A stretch of 64,000 nucleotides of DNA, taken from assembly GCF_019175365.1 (NCBI RefSeq), contig NZ_CP059572.1, positions 3,162,001 to 3,226,000 on the forward strand, written 5' to 3'. A program made the translations under genes and the position numbers. This DNA comes from Actinomadura graeca (GTDB taxonomy: Bacteria; Actinomycetota; Actinomycetes; Streptosporangiales; Streptosporangiaceae). The stretch's first letter is position 1. Every line of letters begins with the position of its first letter. Below, piece by piece: positions 8,289 to 16,773 of this stretch. Under the pieces are notes generated by a model. That model worked only from the letters and a program-made list of their open reading frames with translations. It was not told where the DNA came from and ran no database searches.

Positions 8289-9133
8289 GCGCCGCCGGCG
8301 GGACCCGCCGCCCGGCCAGGATCCGTACCGTCCTGCTGACGGCGACGGGCTGGCTCGTCGCGGTCGCCTTCCTCCTGCCGTACGCGCAGATGGCGCTGAC
8401 CGCGCTCAAGCCCGAGAAGGAGCTGACCAAGTCCCCCGGTTCCTACCTGCCCGATCACTGGGCCTGGTCGAACTTCGTGGACGTGTGGTCGGCGGCGCCC
8501 GTGTGGACGTACCTGCGGGTCTCCCTCGTCGTCGCCGCGGCTGCGACCGTCGTCACGCTCGCCTGCGCGATGCCCGCCGCGTACTACACCGCCCGCAACC
8601 GCTTCCGCGGCCGCGGCGCGTTCCTCCTGCTCGTCCTCGTCACCCAGATGTTCGCGCCGACCGCCCTGGTCATCGGCATCTACCGGGAGATGGTCGCGCT
8701 CGACCTGACCGACACCCTCATCTCCCTCATCCTGGTGAACGCCGCGTTCAACCTGCCGTTCTGCGTCTGGATCCTGCACGGCTACTTCTCCAGCATCCCC
8801 AAGGAGCTGGAGGAGGCCGCGTTCCTGGACGGCGCCGGGCGCATCGGCGCGCTCACCCGCGTCACCCTGCCGATCTCCATGCCGGGCGTGGTCACCGCGA
8901 TCGTCTACACGTTCATCGCGGCGTGGAACGAGTACATCGTGGCCCTCACGGTCACCGCGTCCCCCGACCGCCGCCCGCTGACCGTCGCCATCCCGTCCTT
9001 CGTCACCCAGTACCAGGCGCACTGGCAGTACCTGTTCGCCGCGTCCCTGATCGCGATCGTGCCCGTCGTCATCCTGTTCGTGTTCATCGAGCGCTACCTG
9101 ATCGGCGGCCTGACGGCGGGCTCGGTCAAGTGA
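8285..9133 (+). CDS. Sugar ABC transporter permease (MalG type)
   Basis: A 282-residue permease with about six transmembrane helices and the EAA motif L-E-E-A-A-F-L-D-G-A-G. A TTG start at 8285 is chosen because it overlaps the previous stop (TTGA) and follows GGAGGAGG at 8273-8280. Earlier codons in this frame lie inside the upstream permease gene. It pairs with the MalF-type permease. Confidence 0.88.
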   Translation: MSAAGGTRRPARIRTVLLTATGWLVAVAFLLPYAQMALTALKPEKELTKSPGSYLPDHWAWSNFVDVWSAAPVWTYLRVSLVVAAAATVVTLACAMPAAYYTARNRFRGRGAFLLLVLVTQMFAPTALVIGIYREMVALDLTDTLISLILVNAAFNLPFCVWILHGYFSSIPKELEEAAFLDGAGRIGALTRVTLPISMPGVVTAIVYTFIAAWNEYIVALTVTASPDRRPLTVAIPSFVTQYQAHWQYLFAASLIAIVPVVILFVFIERYLIGGLTAGSVK

Positions 9134-10014
9134 CGCTGATCGGCCTGGACGTGGGCGGCACGTCGATGAAGGCGGAACTCACCACCGGGGACGGGATCCT
9201 GGCGACCGAGACATGCCCGACCGACCGCGGGGACCCGGTCGGCGGCATCCTCGGGTTCGCCGCCCGGCTCGCCGCGCGCGCGGAGGAGCTCACCGGCTCC
9301 CCCGCCGCCGCGGCCGGCATCGTCCTGCCCGGCATCGTGGACGAGCCCGCCGGCACCGCCGTCCACTCCGCCAACCTCGGCTGGCGGGACGTCCCGATGC
9401 GGCGCCTGGCCGCCGAACGGCTCGGCATCCCCGTCGCGATCGGCCACGACGTCCGCACCGGCGGCCTGGCCGAGGCCGAGCTCGGCGCGGGCCGCGGCGC
9501 GGGCGACTTCCTCTTCGTCGCCATCGGCACCGGCATCGCCGCGGCCCTCATCCTGAACGGCGCGCCCTATCCGGGGACGTCCGGCTGGAGCGGCGAGGCC
9601 GGTCACATCGTCGTCCGCCCGGGCGGCGAGCCCTGCGCCTGCGGGAACCGGGGCTGCCTGGAGACCTACGCGTCCGCCGCGTCGATCACCCGCCGGCACG
9701 GCGCGGACGTCCCCGCCGAGGAGGTCATCGCCCTCGCCGCCGCGGGCGCCCCCCGCGCCGCCGTGGTCTGGAACGAGGCACTGGACTGCCTGGCCGACGG
9801 CCTCGCCGCCGCCACCCTGTTCCTCGACCCCGGCCTGATCGTCGTCGGCGGCGGCCTCGCCCAGGCCGGGCCCGCCCTCCTGGACCCGCTGTCCACCCGC
9901 CTGGCCGCGCGCCTCACCTTCCGTCCCGCGCCGCGCCTCGTCCCGTCGGAGCTGGACGACCGGGCCGCCGTCAAGGGCGCGACGATCCTCGCCGCCCGCC
10001 TCGCCGGAACATAG
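9130..10014 (+). CDS. ROK-family sugar kinase
   Basis: A 294-residue cytoplasmic kinase with N-terminal D-V-G-G-T phosphate-binding motif and the ROK zinc motif C-x-C-G-x-x-G-C-x-E (C-A-C-G-N-R-G-C-L-E). It also has G-H-D-V preceding an E-A-E-L-G-A-G-R-G segment with the usual active-site Asp. There is no N-terminal winged helix, so it is an enzyme rather than a ROK repressor. Its GTG start overlaps the permease stop (GTGA). It most likely phosphorylates the imported sugar; given the DasR-like operator, N-acetylglucosamine is a reasonable guess, while glucose cannot be excluded. Confidence 0.87.
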   Translation: MTLIGLDVGGTSMKAELTTGDGILATETCPTDRGDPVGGILGFAARLAARAEELTGSPAAAAGIVLPGIVDEPAGTAVHSANLGWRDVPMRRLAAERLGIPVAIGHDVRTGGLAEAELGAGRGAGDFLFVAIGTGIAAALILNGAPYPGTSGWSGEAGHIVVRPGGEPCACGNRGCLETYASAASITRRHGADVPAEEVIALAAAGAPRAAVVWNEALDCLADGLAAATLFLDPGLIVVGGGLAQAGPALLDPLSTRLAARLTFRPAPRLVPSELDDRAAVKGATILAARLAGT

Positions 10015-10026
10015 AATGCTGTTCTA
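10012..10026. promoter_or_regulatory. Palindrome upstream of the SCO6745-like gene
   Basis: TAGAA-tgctg-TTCTA is a perfect 5-5-5 inverted repeat that overlaps the stop of the ROK kinase gene and ends 17 nt before the next ATG. It resembles a small-dimer (TetR/MarR-like) operator. No regulator gene is adjacent. Confidence 0.35.
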
Positions 10027-10042
10027 AAACGAGGAGGGGACG

Positions 10043-10792
10043 ATGCGGGAGATCGCGACGGAGACGGCGGTGCCGATCGCACGGCTGGGGGGATCGTTCA
10101 TGCTCTCCCGGGAGGCGAAGGCGTTCTCGGACGGGACGGGCCTGCAGGGCTGGGCCCCCTACTTCCGCGGCCGGTTCGGCGTCCTGGGCGACGTCGACGC
10201 CGACGTCGTCGCCGCCGCGGCGGGCTTCTTCCCCGCCGGCACCGCGCGGCGGGCGTGGGACGCGGGCGCCGGCCTCCCCGCCGCGGACGCCGCCGCCCGG
10301 TACGCCGCCGCGGCCCACGACTTCGGCCGCCGCAAGCTCGCCGCCTTCACCGAGCCCGCGCGGCTCGCCGACCTGCTCCAGATCGTCGCCGACGGCGCCG
10401 ACGTCACCGGCGCGCCGCTCTTCGCGGGCTGGCGGGCGATGGGCGTCCCCGAGGACGACCGGGCCCGGGTGCTGCACCTCGCCCACGTCATCCGCGAACT
10501 CCGCGGCGGCCTGCACGTCGTCGCCGTCCTGGCCAGCGGCCTGACGCCCCTGGAGGCCGTCCTGAGCGGCACCTCGCCGTTCCTCCCCCACGGCGAGCCG
10601 AACGCCGAATGGTTCGGCTGGCCCCGCCCCTATCCCGAGATCACCGACGACACGCGCCGCCGCCGCGCCGCCGCGGAACGCCTCACCGACGAGCTGATGG
10701 CCCCGGCCTTCGCGCGCCTCCGCGACACCGAGGCCGCCGAGCTGACCGTCCTGCTGAAAGAGGCCGACCGGATCGTCTCCGCTAAGGGGTGA
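10043..10792 (+). CDS. SCO6745/SalK-like protein
   Basis: A 249-residue soluble, mostly helical protein with the features of the actinobacterial SCO6745 family. These include an early G-x-x-F-M-L-S/D segment, Y-F-R-G-R-F-G-V-L-G-D, P-x-x-V-x-A-x-x-x-F-F, and W-x-x-M-G near the centre. Members are distantly related to winged-helix proteins but their function is not established. AGGAGGGG lies 6 nt upstream of the ATG. The 3' end overlaps the convergent oxidoreductase gene by 11 nt. Confidence 0.7.
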   Translation: MREIATETAVPIARLGGSFMLSREAKAFSDGTGLQGWAPYFRGRFGVLGDVDADVVAAAAGFFPAGTARRAWDAGAGLPAADAAARYAAAAHDFGRRKLAAFTEPARLADLLQIVADGADVTGAPLFAGWRAMGVPEDDRARVLHLAHVIRELRGGLHVVAVLASGLTPLEAVLSGTSPFLPHGEPNAEWFGWPRPYPEITDDTRRRRAAAERLTDELMAPAFARLRDTEAAELTVLLKEADRIVSAKG

Positions 10793-11702
10793 TGACGAGC
10801 TTGCCGCGCGTGTGGCCGCCGCGGCTGGCCTCGAACGCGGCGCCGACCTCGTCCAAGGGGAACGTCGCCGCCACGTCGACCTTGAGCGCGCCCCGTTCCG
10901 CCAGGTCGGCGAGAAGGGCGAGCTTCGCGCCGTCCGGCCGGACCCAGATCCAGTGCCCGCCGTGCTCCTCCACCTCGGGGTCGGCCACCGACACGTGACG
11001 TCCGCCCGCCCGCAGCACCGCGAGCGTCGTCTCCAGCTGCCCGCCGGCGAAGTCCGCGACGGCGGACACACCGTCCGGCGCCAGCTCCCGGACCCGCGCG
11101 GCCAGCCCGTCCCCGTAGACGACCGGCTCGGCGCCGAGATCCCGCAGGTGGTCGTGGTTGACCTCGGACGCCGTCCCGATGACGCGCGCACCCCGGCTCC
11201 GGGCGATCTGCACCGCGAGGCCGCCCACACCACCGGACGCCGCGTGCACCAGCAGCACGTCGTCCCGGCCGACGTCCAGCCGGTCCAGGCACCGCTGCGC
11301 CGTCATCCCCGCGAGCGGAAGCCCGCCCGCCTCCGCCCAGCCGAGCGCGACGGGCTTGAGCGCGACATGCGCCGCCGGGACGGCCACGTACTGCGCGAAC
11401 GTCCCGTCCTTCAGGACGTCCTTGCGCGCGTACGCCATGACCTCGTCGCCCGGCGCGAACTCCGGCGCGTCCGGCCCCCGCCCGCGCACGACGCCCGCGA
11501 CGTCCCAGCCGGGGATGACGGGGAACACCGCGTCCATCAGGGCGTCCAGCCCGCCGGCCATGGCCTTCCAGTCCACCGGATTGACCCCGGCGGCCCGCAC
11601 CTCGACCAGCACGCAGCCCGGCCCGGCCTTGGGCTCGGGAACCTCGCCGACCACGAGACGCGAGTCGTCGGCGGTATAGGAGTCATAGGTCACGGCGCGC
11701 AT
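10782..11702 (-). CDS. Zinc-independent MDR family NADP(H) oxidoreductase (quinone oxidoreductase-like)
   Basis: A 306-residue medium-chain dehydrogenase/reductase. It shows an N-terminal GroES-like domain (A-A-G-V-N-P-V-D-W-K, G-W-D-V-A-G-V-V) and a Rossmann domain with the nucleotide motif H-A-A-S-G-G-V-G-G-L-A-V-Q-I-A. The zinc ligands of alcohol dehydrogenases are absent, as in quinone and enone reductases. The ATG at 11702 begins M-R-A-V-T-Y, and GGGGGGAA lies upstream; the longer reading frame has no such signal. It is a paralogue of the gene at 20171. Confidence 0.85.
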   Translation of the reverse strand: MRAVTYDSYTADDSRLVVGEVPEPKAGPGCVLVEVRAAGVNPVDWKAMAGGLDALMDAVFPVIPGWDVAGVVRGRGPDAPEFAPGDEVMAYARKDVLKDGTFAQYVAVPAAHVALKPVALGWAEAGGLPLAGMTAQRCLDRLDVGRDDVLLVHAASGGVGGLAVQIARSRGARVIGTASEVNHDHLRDLGAEPVVYGDGLAARVRELAPDGVSAVADFAGGQLETTLAVLRAGGRHVSVADPEVEEHGGHWIWVRPDGAKLALLADLAERGALKVDVAATFPLDEVGAAFEASRGGHTRGKLVITP

Positions 11703-11918
11703 AAGCCGATTCCCCCCGATGTCGGAAGCGCGGCACACCCTCACCCTGCCACCCCGCCGCCCGGCTAAACCCCCGCGCCGCCATCAGGACCACCGACAGG
11801 TCACCCACCCGACATGCGAAATCGCAGTCCGCCGCCTCGATTATCGCCGGACGGCACTATCCCTTCGCTTTTCACGAAGGCGATCACGGACGGTCCAGCG
11901 ACGCCGCGGAACTTCTGA

Positions 11919-12527
11919 TCAATGACGAGAGGGATCAGGCGGGGGCGGAGGGTCGGGCATGGGAATGGGGGGCGGCTTCTCCTGGAAGACGCCGCGGGCG
12001 ATCTCCGGGGCATCCGCGACCGGCCTCATGGCCACGCCGCCGACCTCCGGGAGGACCCGTCCCTCGACGGGCCTCATGGAGATCCCGCCGACGTCCGGAC
12101 GCGATTCCACGGGCCTCGTCTGCGCTCCACCGGCAGTGCCCGCACCTTGATAGTGGTGGATGGGCAGCAATCCCTTGGCGGAGTCGGCCGCCGCAGGCCG
12201 TCCCGCCTGATCCGGCGGAACGGCCTCGCTCTGCGGTGCGGCGCCCTGAGGTGCGGTGCCCTGGAGTGCGGCGGCGCCGAGCGCACGCCCGGCGGCGTAT
12301 CCCCCGGCCACTCCCGCCACGGTTTCCGCGACCACCTCGACGGCGGGAGGCACGTTGACGCCGCGCTCGCGGAGCTCCTCGACACCGGCGTCGACCGCGT
12401 GGGTCGCCTTCTGCGCGGCCGCCGCCTTGAGCACCTGCTGGGCGTCCGGTCTCTGGATCAGCCATCGGGCGCCGCTCCAGGCCGTCCGGAAGGCGAACCT
12501 GAGAATCAGATATGCGGGATCACTCAT
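11919..12527 (-). CDS. Hypothetical protein with proline-rich C-terminus
   Basis: A 202-residue protein that I do not recognise. Residues 1-75 are helical and mixed-charge (A-Y-L-I-L-R-F-A-F-R-T-A-W then A-A-A-Q-K-A-T-H-A-V). A weakly hydrophobic Gly/Ala segment follows at about 85-100. The C-terminal half is disordered, with two similar units of the form V-G-G-x-x-M-R-P-V and a poly-Pro end. The ATG at 12527 follows GAGGGG. Third-position GC fits a real gene. It may be membrane-associated through the Gly/Ala segment. Confidence 0.55.
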   Translation of the reverse strand: MSDPAYLILRFAFRTAWSGARWLIQRPDAQQVLKAAAAQKATHAVDAGVEELRERGVNVPPAVEVVAETVAGVAGGYAAGRALGAAALQGTAPQGAAPQSEAVPPDQAGRPAAADSAKGLLPIHHYQGAGTAGGAQTRPVESRPDVGGISMRPVEGRVLPEVGGVAMRPVADAPEIARGVFQEKPPPIPMPDPPPPPDPSRH

Positions 12528-12734
12528 GATCGCCCCTCGCTGCCGCATCGCGCAGACCACACCGATGAAGCAGCATATCTTGAATTCCTCGATATCCATT
12601 GCCACCATCCGGGAAACCGGCATTCCCGCTGGCCACAAAGCCGCTCGGCAAGTCGTGTGCCATTCGGCGTCAAATCACGATCTTCGGGACGGACGATATC
12701 GGCGGAGGCATCACTCCCCCCGCGTCCGGCCAGT

Positions 12735-13598
12735 TCACGGGGAGCGCAGCATGGCCTCAACGACCTCTTCGACGGTCTTCGCGGGGCGGCCGATAGTGGC
12801 TTCGAGCTTGGAGTCGGTGACATCGAACTCGCCCTTGCGCGATGCCGCGAACATCGTCAGGGAGAACTCCGCGGCCGGGCGCGGCATCCCACCGGCGACC
12901 GCCGCGGATATCCACTCCTCGTCGTCCATGACGACCCGGGTGATGGTCCTGCCGGTGAGGCGGCCGAGGATCTCGGCGACGTCGGCGAAGTCGAGTGTCC
13001 GGGGCGCCGTCAGCGGCGGCGTGATCCCGTCGAGCGCACCGTCCTCTGCCAGCGCCAAGGCCGCGGCCTCCGCCAGGTCCTCGTGGGCCGTCCACGACAC
13101 CGGGCCGTCCTCCGGCACGGCGAGCGTGCCGGTCTCCGGGGCCGCGCCGATGTAGTAGCCCAAGGTGGAGGCGTAGAACCCGTTGCGAAGGGCGGTGTAG
13201 GGAATTCCCTGCCGTTCGAGGTGCTCCTCGGTGGCCGCGTGGACCTTCTGCGGCGGGAAGAGCGAGAGGGGCGACGCGGCCTGGTGGCTGGTGTACAGGA
13301 TGCGCTGGGCGCCCGCTTCCCGTGCCGCGTCGATCGCGGCGATGTTGGCGGTCAGCGCCCCGCCGCCGCGAATGCCCGCGGAGACGACCAGGACGCGCTC
13401 GGCGTCCTCGAAGGCGTGCTTCAAGGTGCCGGGTTCGGTGAAGTCCCCCGCCCGGACCCGGACGCCGCGCTCGGCGAGCCCGGCGGCCTTGCCCAGGTCG
13501 CGCACGCTGACGGCGATCCTGTCGGCGGGCACCCACTCCAGCAGGCGGTCGACGATCAGCGACCCGAGACGTCCGGTGGCCCCCGTGACGATCAGCAT
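12735..13598 (-). CDS. NmrA-like NAD(P)H-binding oxidoreductase
   Basis: A 287-residue atypical short-chain dehydrogenase. It starts M-L-I-V-T-G-A-T-G-R-L-G with the G-x-x-G-x-x-G nucleotide loop. It continues with V-R-A-G-D-F, an Arg-Ile-Leu-Tyr-Thr-Ser strand and a Y-T-A-L-R-N-G-F-Y segment typical of QorB/NmrA-type quinone reductases. AGGGAGCC precedes the ATG. It is divergent from the TetR gene at 13752, and the 153-nt spacer has two copies of a palindrome. It is therefore the likely target of that regulator, and may reduce a quinone-like or electrophilic ligand. Confidence 0.85.
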   Translation of the reverse strand: MLIVTGATGRLGSLIVDRLLEWVPADRIAVSVRDLGKAAGLAERGVRVRAGDFTEPGTLKHAFEDAERVLVVSAGIRGGGALTANIAAIDAAREAGAQRILYTSHQAASPLSLFPPQKVHAATEEHLERQGIPYTALRNGFYASTLGYYIGAAPETGTLAVPEDGPVSWTAHEDLAEAAALALAEDGALDGITPPLTAPRTLDFADVAEILGRLTGRTITRVVMDDEEWISAAVAGGMPRPAAEFSLTMFAASRKGEFDVTDSKLEATIGRPAKTVEEVVEAMLRSP

Positions 13599-13643
13599 CG
13601 ATGGCTCCCTCCGACGATGTTTCCAGCGGAACACAAGGAACGA

Positions 13644-13654
13644 TATCACTGATA
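13644..13654. promoter_or_regulatory. Operator-like palindrome, copy 1
   Basis: TATCACTGATA (TATC-act-GATA) lies 46 nt upstream of the NmrA-like start. The same motif, with one central change, recurs exactly 90 nt to the right. It is presumably a binding site of the divergent TetR regulator. Confidence 0.5.
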
Positions 13655-13733
13655 CTTCCATCGGACCCACGGATTCTCAGCACCATCGCACAGCCACATC
13701 CATCACCGCAGGTCAAAGCCACAAGTCCAGCGG

Positions 13734-13744
13734 TATCACCGATA
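13734..13744. promoter_or_regulatory. Operator-like palindrome, copy 2
   Basis: TATCACCGATA sits 8 nt before the TetR ATG at 13752, or 38 nt before the alternative GTG at 13782. It overlaps a 12-nt direct repeat (CCGATAaCATCG at 13740, CCGATAcCATCG at 13765). Confidence 0.5.
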
Positions 13745-13751
13745 ACATCGC

Positions 13752-14468
13752 ATGTCGCATGCAGCCGATACCATCGTTCTCGTGACATCGAACGCCCAGC
13801 GGCGGGACATCACCCGGGACCGCATCATGAAGGCCGCGGCCGACCTGCTGCGCGACCACGGGCCGGCCGCGGTGACCACGCGCCGCGTCGCCCAGGAGGC
13901 CGGGCTCCAGCCTCCCGCCATCTACCGCTTCTTCCAGGACAAGGACGACCTGCTGGACGCCGTGGCGGAGCACGTCTTCACCGAGCATGTGGAGCGTAAG
14001 CAGACCACCGCGCCGACGGACGATCCTGTGGAAGACCTCCGCGCCGGATGGAACACCCAGATCGGCTTCGGCCTGGCCAACCCCCACGTCTTCGGCCTGC
14101 TGCTCGGCCCGGCCCGCGCCCGCACGACCCCGGCACAGGCCAAGGGCGTGCTGATCCTCGCCGAGCGTGTGCGCAGGATCGCCGCCGCCGGACGGCTCCG
14201 GGTGAGCGAGGAACGCGCCGTCAACCTCATCCACTCGGCGGGGATCGGGACCGTCCACACCTTGCTGACGCTGCCCCCGGGCCGGTCCGACCCACACCTG
14301 TCCGACGCCGCCTTCGACGCGGTCGCCCGCGCCATCCTCACGGACGAGCCCGCCGTCCCCACCAAGGACCCGGCGGCCGTGGTCGCGGCATTCCGGAGCC
14401 TCCTCCCCGAACTGCCGACCCTCAGCAAAGCCGAAGCCGCACTCCTCGACGAGTGGCTCCAACGCTGA
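13752..14468 (+). CDS. TetR/AcrR family transcriptional regulator
   Basis: A 238-residue repressor. Its N-terminal helix-turn-helix reads R-D-R-I-M-K-A-A-A-D-L-L, then V-T-T-R-R-V-A-Q-E-A-G-L-Q-P-P-A-I-Y-R-F-F, followed by a helical ligand-binding domain. No Shine-Dalgarno sequence precedes either the ATG at 13752 or the GTG at 13782, so the start is uncertain and the message may be leaderless. The divergent arrangement and paired palindromes suggest that it controls itself and the NmrA-like oxidoreductase. Confidence 0.88.
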   Translation: MSHAADTIVLVTSNAQRRDITRDRIMKAAADLLRDHGPAAVTTRRVAQEAGLQPPAIYRFFQDKDDLLDAVAEHVFTEHVERKQTTAPTDDPVEDLRAGWNTQIGFGLANPHVFGLLLGPARARTTPAQAKGVLILAERVRRIAAAGRLRVSEERAVNLIHSAGIGTVHTLLTLPPGRSDPHLSDAAFDAVARAILTDEPAVPTKDPAAVVAAFRSLLPELPTLSKAEAALLDEWLQR

Positions 14469-14510
14469 CCCGGCCTCGGCCGGCTGGATGACCGACCAAG
14501 GAACTCGCCC

Positions 14511-15662
14511 CTAGGTGCTCCGCTCCGTTGCCGGTGTGATGATGTGCGAGGGATCGTCCCGCCAGATCACCTGATGACCGTCGGGGCCCACGGTCATGCC
14601 GAAGCGGGAACGCTCTGGCCGTCCCCACCCCACCCAGCGAAGATAGGCGTCGGCGACCTCGTCCCAAAGGCGGCGGGGTCCTGCCTGGAGGACACGGTGC
14701 TCGGCTCCGTCGGTCCGCTGCACACGGGCCCAGGAGGTGCCGCCGGTGTCGGCCAACAGCAACTCGAACCGCTCGGCTTCGCGACGCGGCACGGCCATGA
14801 CGTCCGGGAGCATCCCGGCGATGGCGGCGTCGGAACCGTCATCGGTCACCTGCCGGGGGTCGAGGCGGGTCCCCGTCTCGGCCGCGCCCGCCGTGTCCTC
14901 GGGCACCTGGAAGCCGCCTCGCTGGGAGCGGAGCATCATGTAGTGCGCGGCGCCGCAGAGGGGGCCGATAGCCCGACCGTCCGCGGTGACGGACAGCAGA
15001 ACCTTGTGGCCCTCGCCGAACTCGGGCTGCCAGGGTGCGGCGATCCTGCCGCCGGGGCGCGTCTGCTCGACCCAGGCATAGGGGAACTGCGTGACCGCAC
15101 AAGTGACGTGCACGCCGTCGAACGCTCCGCCCCCCGGTACGCCTTCCGCGCCGTCACCGGTGATGACGAGGGCGTCCGCCCCGGCAGCCGCCAGTCTCCG
15201 CCGGGCGTCGGACACGATCGCCGGGTCGATCTCCATCGTGGTGACGTCGGCCCCGAGCGCCGTCAGCAGAGCGGCCGTCCAGCCGGTGCCCGTCCCTATC
15301 TCCAGGACACGCTCGCCGGGGCGGACGTCGAGCAGTTCCAGGAACGCCACCACCGCGCCGGGAGCCGACAAGGAGGACGTCGCCTCGGCGGAACCGGCGG
15401 CGGGATCCGCGGCACCGTCGGCGGCCTGAGTGACGATGGAGGCATCGCTGTAGACGGCGTCCCACCAGCCCGACTCGTCGGCGGCACGGTCGATGGCGCG
15501 GCGCGGACCCGGCCCATCAGGTGCACACCACCCGCGTTCGGGCGCGAACCAGTGCCGGGGAACGGCATGTAACGCCGCAACGATCCGCGGATCTCCCAAC
15601 CGCCCCTGCGCCCGCAGATCGCCGACAAGCGCCTCGATCCTCGCGGCCGCCTCCGAGATCAT
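14511..15662 (-). CDS. RiPP-type protein-L-isoaspartate O-methyltransferase homologue, module 1
   Basis: A 383-residue SAM-dependent methyltransferase of the PCMT family. It has V-P-R-H-W-F-A-P (34-41), a T-S-S-L-S-A-P block (about 95-101) and SAM motif V-L-E-I-G-T-G-T-G-W (119-128). It carries about 150 residues beyond the repair enzyme, ending in L-W-D-E-V, Y-L-R-W and F-G-M-T-V-G-P-D-G. That C-terminal extension is the kind described for methyltransferases of lanthipeptide, lasso, graspetide and imiditide clusters, where an Asp is methylated and cyclises to aspartimide. Its ATG overlaps the stop of a 48-residue charged peptide gene (ATGA), its likely substrate. Confidence 0.8.
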   Translation of the reverse strand: MISEAAARIEALVGDLRAQGRLGDPRIVAALHAVPRHWFAPERGWCAPDGPGPRRAIDRAADESGWWDAVYSDASIVTQAADGAADPAAGSAEATSSLSAPGAVVAFLELLDVRPGERVLEIGTGTGWTAALLTALGADVTTMEIDPAIVSDARRRLAAAGADALVITGDGAEGVPGGGAFDGVHVTCAVTQFPYAWVEQTRPGGRIAAPWQPEFGEGHKVLLSVTADGRAIGPLCGAAHYMMLRSQRGGFQVPEDTAGAAETGTRLDPRQVTDDGSDAAIAGMLPDVMAVPRREAERFELLLADTGGTSWARVQRTDGAEHRVLQAGPRRLWDEVADAYLRWVGWGRPERSRFGMTVGPDGHQVIWRDDPSHIITPATERST

Positions 15663-15805
15663 TTGCCCTTTTCCTTGCCCTTCTCATCCTTCTCCGGCGG
15701 CGGAACCGGCTTGTCCGGACGGTGAGCATCGCCCTCGGTCTTGTCCTCGCCGAGGAATACATCGCCGTGACAAATAGTGTCCGCCAGATCACGGATAGAC
15801 GCCAC
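15659..15805 (-). CDS. Candidate imiditide-type precursor peptide, module 1
   Basis: A peptide of up to 48 residues, rich in Lys, Glu, Asp and Pro, translated into the ATGA overlap with the methyltransferase start. The C-terminal part has G-E-D-K, G-D-A-H, then D-K-P-V-P-P-P-E-K-D and a Lys/Gly/Glu tail. The same order of motifs occurs in the peptide at 16774, next to the second methyltransferase. The start is uncertain: the GTG at 15805 is the first conventional in-frame start, but no ribosome site is evident and an ATT at 15775 is possible. The call as precursor rests on position, charge and shared motif, not on homology to a sequence I can quote. Confidence 0.6.
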   Translation of the reverse strand: MASIRDLADTICHGDVFLGEDKTEGDAHRPDKPVPPPEKDEKGKEKGK

Positions 15806-15992
15806 TGAAGTCGGCCAAGTCGAGCCTGCTGCGGGACGGCATCCTCGGCCGCATCTCCAGGATCGTCCGGGTGACGTCCCGGCCGCGCGGCCGGGACCGG
15901 CCTTCACGTCCCAGCGGTTACCGCGCAAGCGGCAAAGGCGCGCCTCTACGGTCGGGCCATGCAGGCATACGCAGAACGGCAGGCGACGTCCG

Positions 15993-16721
15993 GTGGATGA
16001 GATCGCGTCCGGCATCCACCCGGGCCACGTCCACCCCCATGCGGACCTGGCATACACGGACCTGGCACGCGCGGACTTGTCCGAAGCGCGCCTCACCGGA
16101 GCACGCCTGACCGGCGCGGACCTGACCGACGCGCGCCTGACCCGAGCGCATCTGGCCTACGCGAACCTGGCAGGTGCGAAACTCACCGGCGCACAGCTGA
16201 TCGAGGCGAACCTGACGGGCACGGAGCTGACCAGCGCGCACCTGATCCACGCGGACTTGACGGGCGCGGACCTGACCGGCGCCGAGCTGGCTCGCGCCGA
16301 CCTGACCAACGCGCGCCTGGGCACCGTGGCGCCCCCCGGCCAGCCGCTGAACAACGCATGCCTGAACGGCGCGAACCTGTTCGCCGCGGGCCTGGGCAAA
16401 GCGGACCTGACCGGCGTGAACCTGATACACGCAGACCTGACTCGTGCACGCCTCCCCGGCACGCGCCTGGCCGGCGCGGACCTGACCGCCGCCGACCTTT
16501 CCGGCGCCAATCTGATCAACGCCAACCTGACCGACGCGAACCTGACCGAAGTGAACGTGAACAGGGTCTTGTGGTCAGAGCCGGGGACGAGGTGGCCAGC
16601 GGTCTGGGCTGAGGTGATGCGAGAGATCTCGGAACGTGTCGGTCCTGACACGTGGTTGGTGGGCGGCCGCGAGGGCGGTCCCGAACCTCATATCTTGCCT
16701 GGGGCAGCAGACGGTTCGTGA
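15993..16721 (+). CDS. Pentapeptide-repeat protein
   Basis: About 242 residues. From roughly residue 15 to 190 it consists of nearly uninterrupted five-residue repeats of the A-D/N-L-T-G or A-R-L-T-x type, which fold as a right-handed quadrilateral beta-helix. One short interruption (V-A-P-P-G-Q-P-L-N) lies near the middle. The C-terminal 40 residues leave the repeat, with T-R-W-P-A-V-W and W-L-V-G-G. The GTG at 15993 is the closest reasonable start; upstream frame is not protein-like. Pentapeptide proteins include DNA-mimic gyrase protectors, but no specific role is shown here. It lies 52 nt before the second peptide/methyltransferase module, on the same strand. Confidence 0.75.
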   Translation: MDEIASGIHPGHVHPHADLAYTDLARADLSEARLTGARLTGADLTDARLTRAHLAYANLAGAKLTGAQLIEANLTGTELTSAHLIHADLTGADLTGAELARADLTNARLGTVAPPGQPLNNACLNGANLFAAGLGKADLTGVNLIHADLTRARLPGTRLAGADLTAADLSGANLINANLTDANLTEVNVNRVLWSEPGTRWPAVWAEVMREISERVGPDTWLVGGREGGPEPHILPGAADGS

Positions 16722-16773
16722 GAACCAACCGCACTCGGGTGCCGATGTCACACACAGTCGCCGGGGGGTATCC

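Noticed and set aside
15777..15992. Upstream extension of the pentapeptide-repeat gene to an ATG at 15777
   Set aside because: The added 72 residues are Arg/Pro low complexity, overlap the candidate precursor gene on the other strand and lack the repeat. The GTG at 15993 starts just before the repeats.
16040..16560. Regular 15-bp periodicity suggesting a tandem DNA repeat
   Set aside because: It is the coding signature of the pentapeptide repeats, degenerate at the DNA level and in frame.
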